From Vespa crabro (Eukaryota; Arthropoda; Insecta; Hymenoptera; Vespidae): a DNA stretch of 64,000 bases. The stretch is from contig NC_060955.1 of the NCBI RefSeq assembly GCF_910589235.1, positions 6,861,694 through 6,925,693 on the forward strand, written 5' to 3'. Made by a program: the position numbers and the translations under genes. The notes beneath the pieces are model-generated. The model did not search any database, was not told the origin of the DNA, and saw only the letters and a program-made list of their open reading frames with translations. Shown piece by piece: positions 25,216 to 36,200 of the stretch (within the stretch, counting starts at the first letter, position 1; each line of letters starts with the position of its first letter).

Positions 25216-27053
25216 TTATAACGCATAATCAGTGCAACATATAGGGATTTTGCATATTGCCCTCTCGCATAAAGCATAGTAATGCAATATTTCTTTATCT
25301 AATTTTAATGGATACATCGTGCATTGCTTACATTTGCTAAGTATTTGTACCGTTACTACTCCATGATATTTTTTACTATATTTACAACATAAAGGACATT
25401 GAATGTATATAATATCGATGTCAGTTAAAAAATCTTAAAAATATCAGCAACCAAAATTGCATCAGGACTCAAAAGTGAGCTGCATAAAAATGTAAGTATC
25501 AATATCATAGATAATTTTTTATGAAGAAGGGTTACCATGGAACAGAAAGACTATATGGAAATTAATAGAAAAAAGAGATTAAAATTCATAAGAAAATACG
25601 TTAATATGCCAATTGAGTTCTGAAAATGAATAATCTTCACAGATGAGAACAAATTTGATATCTTTGGCTTTCATGAATCATTCATAGTATAAAAGAAAAA
25701 AAGATATATATATAGAATTCGACAAACAAAACTTGTAATCCACTGTAAATCATGATGGAAGATTTTTTTTAGTTTGGGAATGTGTAAATATTATTGGTGT
25801 TGAATCTCTCCATTTTATTGACACCATTATGAACTACAAAATGTATATTGATATTTAACAAAATAATCTTTATCAAAATGCAGAGAGAATGAGTTTAAAA
25901 GATAATTTCATCCTTATGCAAAACAATAATCCGAAACACAATGTTATTAATACATAAATGTGGATCTTATATAATTATTGGAAATACCCCCACAGTCACT
26001 AAATATAAAAATTATTAAATACATATGGGATCATTTGAAATAAGAAATATAGTTTCACCATATTTTATTACAAAATTATTTAGAGAGTACTTCTAGAAGA
26101 GTAGTATAAAATTTCAAATTTCATTACACAACTTCAAGCTATAATAAAATCAAAAAAGAGAATTCTACCAAATATTAAAATAATTAAATTAAGTGATCTG
26201 TTGTATTTTAGATAATAAATCTTATTGGTTTTTTCCATTAAACTAATTGTATGAATATTTACTATGCATATATTTTTACTATTCTCTAGATATTTATTAA
26301 TATTTTCATAATACATATAGACATCGTTCAATTTTTTGTACGAAAATTATTCTGGATACTTCTAAGAATATGTATATAGTTTTTCTTTGTTAAAATTTTG
26401 TTAATAAACGAAGTTTTACAATGTTTTTGTTGAAATGAAGTACTGCATTAATATTTTTTTCCCTGGCTATTTTTTAACAGTTATAATTTTTTGATTTTTC
26501 AATCAGTTAGATCTTTTTGGATCGACAATACTGTAAGTATTGAAATTATTAAAAAACTTAAAATTAATTATTGAAAAACTTAAAAAATATTTTACGAAAT
26601 TATTATAATATATGAACAAAATGAAATATTTATTAAAAAAAATCGAACAAGTTTATATCATATACTGCTAAAGATTTGTTTAACATAAACAAACTGATTA
26701 TCTTTAGATAAATTATAATCGTTAGCAAACGAACAAAATTCTAACCATCTTTGAAAAGATTCATCCATTCCATAATACCAACTACGTACTGATATCACAA
26801 AGAGCTTTCAAAGAAGACAGCAATTTATGTAAAGCAACGCCATCTAAAAAGTGAAATGACCACTGCGAAGATCAAGTTATTGTTGAAAATTATATTGAAT
26901 GTGCATATTTTAAAAAGCATAAAGAACATTTAAAAAAGAAAAATAAATTAATAGAAATAATTTTGGTATGAAAACATGTAATATAGAAATATTTTTCTTA
27001 TATAGTATTTTCACATTGTTTAATAGGAGATTACGATTGCATGCGTCGGCCAT
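25216..27053 (-). CDS. Unrecognised small Cys-rich gene, divergent from nocte
   Basis: A phase-consistent minus-strand model has three exons. Exon 1 (27053-27015) starts MADACNRNLLLNN with donor GTGAAA. Exon 2 begins at 26862 after a CTTCGCAG acceptor, with WSFHFLDGVALHKLLSSLKA. Exon 3 (25433-25216) ends in TAA. Exon 2 can stop at a good GTACGT donor (last base 26790), giving an intact 109-aa protein. Alternatively a coding-like frame (SWYYGMDESFQRWLEFCSF) continues to 26666, which needs a one-base shift near 26790 and gives about 150 aa. Exon 3 is Cys/His-rich: CPLCC, SKCKQC, then H-x4-C-x4-C-x4-C in HYYALCERAICKIPIC, a spacing reminiscent of TAZ-type zinc fingers. I do not recognise the gene. 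It may be functional, newly evolving or frameshifted. Confidence 0.5.
25440..26180 (+). mobile_element. Dead Tc1/mariner (Tc1-like) transposase fragment
   Basis: Conceptual plus-strand translation shows, in order, KISATKIASGLKSEL, NRKKRLKFIRKYVNMPIEF, IFTDENKFDIFGFHESF, LKDNFIL, QNNNPKH and YIWDHLK. These match the catalytic half of Tc1-like transposases. Several in-frame stops and shifts are present, the usual QDNDPKH second catalytic aspartate is replaced, and the N-terminal DNA-binding portion is not visible. A possible right terminal repeat lies near 26345-26395. The element is inactive and sits in the second intron of the minus-strand gene at 25216-27053. Confidence 0.75.
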
Positions 27054-27574
27054 CTTATGAATTTGACTTTGGTGCATGGCTAAAGGAATTTTCATAGCAG
27101 CGCCGCTTTACATCTGCGGAGTCCGTTTACATCTTCCTGCTGTGAGTAACGGTTAGGCGAAAAAACATTAACGAACTCTCGCGATACGCTTCATTCTCCT
27201 TAAAAAGCGGAAATCGTGTCCGGTGATTCTGAAAGTGTGCAATCTCACCCTTTATTAAAATCGGATAGAAAATAAACGCAATCTAAAAAGTGCGTACGCA
27301 ACGACAAAGTGACAGCGAAATCCGCTCGAGTGGCGTGTCTGTAGAAGCGACTCTGTTTGGGCCTGCATGACGTAATTGTATTGATCGCAGAAGAAGAGCC
27401 GAAAGTCGCGCATTCGCCATCTTGGACGAATTGTGGAAAAGAAGTATCTGTGTCTCTCAGGCGCGGTACAATTGTTGAGACTTGAGACTGTAATCCGTGG
27501 CGATCCGTGTATTGAGTAGTTTTAAACGGGACTTAACCCCTTTGTGAACTGGCAACCCATTTGGACGGACCAAG
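27054..27574. promoter_or_regulatory. Bidirectional promoter and nocte 5' non-coding exon
   Basis: This GC-richer island separates the ATG of the minus-strand Cys-rich gene (27053) from the donor of the nocte non-coding first exon (last base 27574, then GTAAGC). It contains CGCCATCTTGG at 27415-27425 and lies next to GCCATCTTA at about 27050-27058, both YY1/Pho-like cores, and a CRE-like TGACGTAA near 27368. Transcription starts cannot be fixed from sequence alone. Confidence 0.55.
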
Positions 27575-28588
27575 GTAAGCGATTATTTTGTTAATTTGAC
27601 TCTATCGTCGTGGACTCTCCTTTTTCAATATAGATGCTTTAAACTCTCCTGAACTTCCCCTCCCCTTTGATAGCTTCTCTTTTCCTATCGCTTCTCCGAA
27701 TATAGCGCGATATCGGCAAATTCCGATCTTTAAATATCTTTATCGAATAAAAGCCATTCGAGAAATGCGGGATTTTTCACGTTCGATCGGAGGATCGTTG
27801 TTTTGAGCGGTTCGGTGACTTTGACATCGCGGAGGAAGGGTTGCGCCTCCCGTACAATTTCTTTTCATAGATCCGCATGTTCGATATGTTATTTCTGGAA
27901 AAATCCAATTTTATTCTTATTTCAAAGAATTACATTGAGCTATAATTCTTCGTGCTTGGTTAAATCAATGATATAGTATATCTTGGGCAATGCTATATGG
28001 TCTTTCATTCACTACGATCAACGATTTAAATGATTTTTTTTACTAACTTTTGCACTTTTTCTTGTATTAATATTGTTGTTATAATACTTAGATTTACTTG
28101 AATCATAAATATATGCTTTTAAGTAAATGCAGAATTTATTAAAAACATTACAGTTTGCATAGACAATTTCAAAATTAGTATAAATTTTTTTCTATATTCT
28201 TTTAGATTAGTACAATTGTAATAATAAATCTTATGTCATAATTTTAGTTATAATTAATATTATAATAGTTATATCTTTTTTAACACTTTTAACTTACTAT
28301 TCAAAAGCTTATTTTTAACATTTTATATAAATGCATTTTCAACTTCTCTTATTAACTTTTTTTTTATATAATTTAAAAATTAAGCTCTAAGGTGGATGGT
28401 ATATTAAATATATAGTTGATATTTATTTTGAGCTGGTGTGTAAATAATATTGAATAATTTTCTTGAACATAATATAAATATAATAATATTACTTTTCATA
28501 GAATCTATGATTATTTATATTTATATACAGTAATCAATTAAAGTAGAGATTAGATAATAAATCAATGTTATGTCAATTTTTATTTCAG
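27575..28588 (+). other. nocte intron 1
   Basis: First intron of nocte, between the non-coding exon and the exon carrying the start codon (acceptor TATTTCAG, exon from 28589). The first 300 bases remain relatively GC-rich, continuing the promoter-type composition. I see no other feature. Confidence 0.6.
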
Positions 28589-28643
28589 ACAAACGGTTCG
28601 TTCTTTGGGTCTGATTGGTACTAAATGGTTGCCTGCAGACAGC

Positions 28644-29186
28644 ATGTCTACTCTGTCAGGGATTTTGTCGAAGGGGGAGAAAGGAAAATCAAAGTTTCAA
28701 TCGTTAGATATCAATAATTTGTATCGGGTAAGCAGGGTAAGTCAACCAATGCATTATTTTTATTTATCTTGTAATATTTGTATTATTCTATTTATATTTA
28801 AAATCAAAGATAATATTTCTTCTTTTTACATAAAAATATTTCATAGTTTAAAATTATAATATTTATTTGTTATATATCATACATAGGGAGAATCCTTAGA
28901 ACAACATCAACAAAAAAACACATTACCGCGCAAACATGGCATGCAAACCCTCGGAAGGGTGCCCTCGGCACGGAGACCTCCCGCTAATTTGCCCAGTTTG
29001 AAAAGTGAAACTAGCAGCAGCGATCCAGCTGTCAGTCTTGTACCTAGTGGAGGAAGTGGTTGGGCAACTACCAAGGATTCAGGATCTTCAAGCACTAATA
29101 CTATTGTGTCCACAACAGCAACAGATTCAAACACTGTAACTTTTATAACTATGCGCTTTTATACCTCCTTTCCCCCTTTTTCTCTG

Positions 29187-29228
<42 letters not shown>

Positions 29229-30171
29229 TATATTATATATTTGTTATATTATATACATTTTTTTTATACTATTTTTACAAAATTTTGTATTATAATAACA
29301 TACGCATTTCTATTCTTTTGCAAGACAAATTCTTCACCAGCACAATGTGTAACGGGGTCGACTGCACCAACCTCTCTTCATCCTCTACTACCAGGACAAC
29401 AAGGTACTTCACATTCTTCCGATGCAAACAACAAATCATCATGGAGTGCAATTATGAGCAAATCAGGAGATGGTATGTATTTTATTTTTTTCTTATTAAC
29501 AATATTACCAAATTTGCTTCCTTTGAAAAAAATTTGATGGAAAAGAATACTTCTATAAATTCAAATATTGAAAAATATTACAAATTATGCAAAAAGATGT
29601 TTTGAAATGAACATGGATAGAGAAAAATGCATACTTTGCTTTAGTCTTGATCCTATATTTATAATATGTATCATTTTAAAAGAGCATGCCACCTATTCAT
29701 ATCATTAAGTTTAAGAAAATATCTTAAATTCATTTATATTTTAAGCAAAACTAAAAAAGAAAAAAGGGAGAAAGAGAATGAAAAATAAACTATACTAATA
29801 TGCTGTTTGCAATATTTACCATGCATATCAGTTAGAAATTGGAAAAACAATCATTGTTGTTTTGCATATATTACATTTGAAGAAGTAGTAGCTTTGTACT
29901 TTGAATATTATCAAGGAATGTGAATAATGCTTACAAAAAGAAAGCACGTTGTATGGTACAGTGTACAGTTATGATTAATTCTTTAGCTATGATGTATCTG
30001 AATTTAAGAGCATCTGTTGTTTGTAAAAGTACAATGTATAAAAATTATATTGAAAAATAATCATACTAAAATGTAAAAATTAAAAGAAATGATGATTTAG
30101 GAACACATATATACAGATGAGTGACTACTTACATTCTTTGTAGCTAAATGATTTACATAGTTACCATATAA

Positions 30172-30224
<53 letters not shown>

Positions 30225-33200
30225 CATAGTTATTAAAATTTTAAATAATGCAACAGAGAACATCACATATATAATAAAAATATTTAATTGAAATGTAATT
30301 CGAAGGTAATTATTCAATTTTTATAAGTATTGTTTTTCTAATAATGTTTACAAAAAACTTTGTTTTTTTTCCCATTCGTATCATTGTAACAACAATAAAT
30401 AATGTATAAAAAATGATGTCATTGACTGGAGTAAAAAAGGATTTATGATTATTTGGTTTCTACGTATCGTATCAATGAATATTGAGATAATCTCACTTGT
30501 AAAGTTAAATAAGTAATACTACAGTATTACATTCGTATAAAAATCCAGAATTGGATCTTTACAAATATTTGTGAGAGTAAAGATTTTATTATATGGAATA
30601 TTAGTTTTACAGTTTATTTATCATTTAAAAATATTCGATATCCACTTCTGGGTTATAAATTTGAGATAATAATCTCAGTAAAATTGCCTGGATAGTACAA
30701 TTAATTTATATGTATGCCCATTGTGGCAGCAGTGGTTGGATACGCGGGGCTCGTGGGGGGCGGAAGAGGGGGAAGAAGTGCCCCTGGGCTGAGTTTCCTT
30801 GCCCACCAGTCCCCGCAGTTCCAACACGAGTTTCCCAGTCTCAGCGGACAGCCCTCTGTCTCCGCCTCCAATCAGAGCCAGACTCAAGAGTCCTCGGCAA
30901 CATCCAATGCGATCTCAGTCGCTGTCCAACACCACTCATTGCTACAGCAACAGCCATATTCCCACAACCACTCAGGTGGGATGCTGCTTGCTTGTCGCTG
31001 TTAGAATTCAAATTTGATTCCTTGCAGTAGTGCTTCTAGTGCTTCTTCCCCAAAAGCTTTTTATTCTATGCTATTATAGAAGTTATTATGATTAAAAGGT
31101 TTAAATCATTCAATTTCATATAATCTTTCATTGGAAAATAGCAAAACTTACTATATTTATAAGAGAATAAAAAATTTATATTTAAAAATAAATATTACAA
31201 AAATATCTATTTTTTATATAATAATGATACAGTAAATTTTGTTATAGTCCTATTTATAGCACATATTATAATAGTAAAAATATATGTAAAAACTGAAACA
31301 ATACAATATTTTGATTATTTATGATATATATATTGTTCTGTTATAATTAAGATACAAAATGTCAATCCTAATTTTAAAATAAGCTCTTTTTTATCATTAG
31401 TATTTCTGTTATATAAATTTTATTTTAGTAACATATGATATATGTGAGTAGTGATATATGATGAAAAGATAATGAATATAAGAATATATAACAGATATAT
31501 AATCAATCATATAATCATTAATCCAATAGTTTTGAAGTTATAATATTTATATATATTTTTTATTTTAAAAATTTGTTTAATATTTAAAAATTTGTTTAAT
31601 ATTTAAAACATATTTAAGTTGTTTTGCTATATATTATGATTTTTAAAGTCTTTATTGAAAATTTATATTTGTAATATGCTTGTCTAAATTAGTTAAATGC
31701 ATTTAGTAACATAATATTCAAAAATGTAAATGTTTTAAGTATATCAGGAATGTGTTTAAATAGTTGTGCTCTAGTAGAGTGACATGATCTTCGTTGAAAA
31801 TTGATATGGTAATGAAAGTAATGAAAGTAAATGTGAATATTTTGTTTAAGTATTTAATTTTTACATGATAATTAATTTTTAAGGATTAATTTTTAAATAG
31901 ATGTCATACGAGATATACATACATTGATTTATATGCTATATATGTCAGAATTATTAAGTCAAGGATATATTTTTAGTATTAAATTTACAAGTTTGTATGT
32001 TTTATAATTTTCAACGAAGAAATCAGTATGTTATTAAATTACAATGGTTTAAATATAAATCATATGTGCACGTGTTTTTATATGAACACTTTGGTTAAAC
32101 TTGTATTATTAAAGTATCTTTGTACAAAAAAATGATATAAAGAAAATGTTTCAGACAAAAATACAAGTATAGAATATTTAAAAGTGCATCATATTTTCAA
32201 GTATTATTATGAATTTAATGTATGATTCATAATAAATATTATCTCAGTAGTAATATATATATACTATCATCTGAAACATTTATCTACAATTTTCTTATGT
32301 TTTCATTAATAACAATGAGACACATTGTACTGAATTGTATTGAATTAATCTTGAAAAATGAATTTCATTTTTTAGTTATTTATGTCAGAGTTTTTTTAGA
32401 AATGTACATCATTTTATACAAACAGCTGGTGCTTTTAATAGTTTTGCACAAGTATTTCATGCATTTTTTATTATTTATGAAGAGACTATTCATAAGCCAC
32501 TGCACTACTCTATAATGGCTGACAAATATGTTTCGCATGAGTGTTACAGATTAGACTATTAAGAGTTTCAGCTGTAAATATGTCCTCACAAGTACTTTAT
32601 ATTATATATCTTAAATATTCTTAGGAGGTGCACTAAACAATCAGCAGCAACAACAGAATCGAGAACTAAATGCACAGTATGGTCCTGGACCAAGTCTACG
32701 CCCTCAAAGTAAATAACATGACAATAAATACAATAATATTTTTATGTAATCATATATGTATATACTGATTACAGTATCGTATTTATAGTTAAAATACAAA
32801 TTTAAACACAATAGTTGTCCCTTATCAAAAACATTTATATTGTTAGTTTAATTGGGTTATTAGTGATGAATAAACTTTATAAATCTATAGCAGAAGGAAG
32901 CTGGATTCAAGGAGGCAGTCGCACGACAAGCGGGACAACAACAACAACAGGCGCTCCCGGAAATGGGAATACTCCGGCGGTCCAGGGCCCCCCAATAGTA
33001 GGTCCCAGTGGTTCTACGGGACACACGGAGGCACTCGCTGGCGGGCGACAGAACTTGGGCCAATCGCCCAACATGGCTATGGGCCAGGCAGGCCAGAGTA
33101 CTTCCCCTAATAGTCAAGGTCCACTTCCTTCTGGTTCACATCAGGTTGGTTCGAATGTGCACCATTATCAAGGGCTTATTCATCCCTTACCTCTTACCTA

Positions 33201-36200
33201 GCCGCTTTATCTATATGCATACCAGATATTAAGATATTAAAATATTTTACATGTATTTATTAGAACTATTTTAGTTAAATTATAGTTTTAAATTTCTACC
33301 TTCTCGTTGTGTACCACACATATCTTCATTGTTACTATAGATTTTGTTCAAATGTTTATTGATATTTTCTTGTAAATTGTTAATAGGTCGCGATACATTC
33401 AGTGTTTATAAACATTTTCAAAGTATCAAAATTTGCAGTTATATCGTATCAAACGTTTTAATTGTGATAAATATAATTTATTTAATATACTACACACATG
33501 CACACACACACAGACATCTGCTGTGAGATTAAAAATTTTCTTATATTTTAATATAAATTATTATAATACGCATAAGCAAGTCTTAAAATCATTTTACTTT
33601 ATCTAATCATAGTTAAAATTATCATTATTTTTATTAAAGATATTGTTTACTATTATTTCCTTATTTCTTCCTTTATTTATTAATTCAAATATAGTTTTTA
33701 CCTAGCGTAATAATATTTTGTAAGCGAGATATTAATTTTGCATGTCTTTGTCTGTATATTCAGATATATAGAGGAAACTTTCCAAGTGGATTCCCATCTC
33801 AGTTTTCACCAAACGTAGGATCGGGTGGTCCACGGCCACGATTCAATTATCCTCCAGATCGCTTTCCTCTTCCTCAACGACCGCAAGAACGCGATCGTGT
33901 TCCAGAGGAAGAGATCATAACGCGTCCTATTATTAAAGAAGAAGATTTAACAAGAATGGACGATATCTCGCGTGACGCAGGCTGGGCAGCGCACGATGAT
34001 ATTGATTATAACCAGAAATTGGCTTTTAGCGATGACGAACCTGAACCTGAGCCCCCGAAAAAGGAAGAAAAAAAAGATGTTAAGGCAGAAGAAAAATTAG
34101 ATGAGAATCATTCGGAAAATAAAGATAAACCAAGGGACAATCGTGATAATAGAGAAACTGCAAAAGATAATCGAGATCAACCTACGCATCGTCCATGGAA
34201 TCAAAGCACTCTATCCCGAGATTTACGTGGTCCTAATGGTCCAAATTGCTTCTCTACTCAATCATCGCTGCAATCGGTGCATTCCTTGAGAGGTTTGAAA
34301 TTATATTTTTTATAATTTTTTTTGTATACGTTTTATGTATTTTCTAATATTGATGTTAATTATTTATATTTGCTTTGGTTACTTAAGTAGACGCAGAAGA
34401 CGACGAAGCGTGGAATGAAAGACGCAGATTGAAAGTTGAAGTTGCATTTGTTGTTAAACGTGCCCGTCAACGCAAGGAAGAAGAAGAAAAAAGATTCCAA
34501 GAATCTACTAAACAAGCGGCAGCTAAAAAATTACAAGATTTGGAAAAGAAATTACAAGAAAAACAATCAAGACAAAAAGAAGATGAACGTGGACCACCAC
34601 CTGAACCAAAAGGTCTCATTAGTGTTCCGCCTGTACCTATTCCTGTACCCGAATGGGAACGCGAGAAAGAAATCAGAGAACGTGAAAATCGAGAACGTGA
34701 ACGGGAACGATCTCGCACTTCTTCTGAAGGAAAAGATGATAAATCTACTCGTGAATCTCGTGAACCTAGGGACAATATAAGAGAATCTAGAGACACCCGC
34801 GATCAGTTGATTAATGATCGTCAGAATGATCGACAACTTGATCGTCAAAATGATCGACAAATTGATCGTCAAAATGATCGACAAATTGATCGTCAAAATG
34901 ATCGACAAATCGATCGTCAAAATGATCGACAACTTGATCGTCAGAATGATCGACAACTTGATCGTCAGAATGATAGACAACTTGATCGTCAGAATGATCG
35001 ACAAATTGATCGTCAAAATGATCGGCAAATTGATCGTCAAAATGATCGACAAATTGATCGTCAAAATGATCGACAAATTGATCGTCAGAATGATCGACAA
35101 ATTGATCGTCAGAATGATCGACCAAATGATCGTCAAAATGATCGACCAAATGATCGGCCAAATGATCGGCCAAATGATCGTCAGAATGATCGACAAATAG
35201 ATCGACAGAATTTCCTGAGACAACCAGATATTGCAGCACGCAGTGAACGTGAACGAGAACGTGATCGTGATCAACGCGACATTAGAGATCGTGAATATCC
35301 TGGATTTTTACGACATTTCCAAACTAACATACCGCCCAGATTTCAAAAACAACAAGCAGAAAGAAGTGGTTCTGGGTTTAACCGCATTTCACCGAGCGCA
35401 GAAAGATCATCTCAATCTGTTTCATTTGCTCAACAATATGACTCTGGAAGATGGGGTCACAATCATAATAATTTAAGTAAGTTTAAAGCTTTTTTTTTAT
35501 TATGGAATTAACGTAATTCTCCTAGGTAAGTTGATATTATAATTCAGTGAAAATTTGTATTAGTAGATAACAATACGAAGCAATCACATGCAGTACCGCC
35601 ACCTCGACGAAGTAGAATCGATTCAGATGTATCATCACCGTTGGAGGAGGATCGTTCTTCATCGCGTGACCATCGTGGACAACTATCCAGAGAAGATCGT
35701 TATCGTCATCCTGTACATCGAAAATCAGGTGGCTATTATGACGAGTATACTCGTACCTACAAAGATTACGATTGGGACGATAGACATCCTCGCGAACCTT
35801 GGGAACGCGAGAGACATTTCGATGATAAGGAACGAGAAACAAATTTGGATTCAAGAGATGGTAGGGAAAGTAGAGAGAATCGACCGATTAGACAAAATCG
35901 AGACAGCGTTGAAAATCGTGATCGAGACAATAAAGAAAAAAAGGACTATGACAATTATTTGAAGGTAATTTTTGTTTAACTTTTACTGTTAACGCTATAT
36001 TTTGCATATTTCAGCCATTGAATAATAATTGATCCATATATATACACACATACATATCTGTGATTTTGTTTCTTTTTATTTTTAAATTCTAAATTAATTG
36101 TATTAATGGTATAATTTTGACCAATTACGGAGCATTTATCGAATTACGCAAGTGATAAATCATATTAAAAACTCAGCGAGAAAACACAAATAACAATTTT

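Noticed and set aside
26134..26331. 65-codon minus-strand frame at the right end of the Tc1 relic
   Set aside because: It overlaps the antisense of the transposase C-terminus and the probable terminal repeat; no splice signals fit.
24744..26368. Complete Tc1 element with matched terminal repeats
   Set aside because: The proposed ends share only a loose AAGTATYCGGA-like core, and the interval contains a coding-like host exon, so I did not call a full element.
27041..27097. Short plus-strand frame MRRPSYEFDFGAWLKEFS near the nocte promoter
   Set aside because: It overlaps the antisense of the minus-strand gene's first exon and lies upstream of any nocte exon; 18 codons is too short to support.
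34567..35274. Long minus-strand frames opposite the nocte repeat (235 and 142 codons)
   Set aside because: They are a by-product of the 12-bp stop-free array; outside it they follow the antisense of nocte codons.
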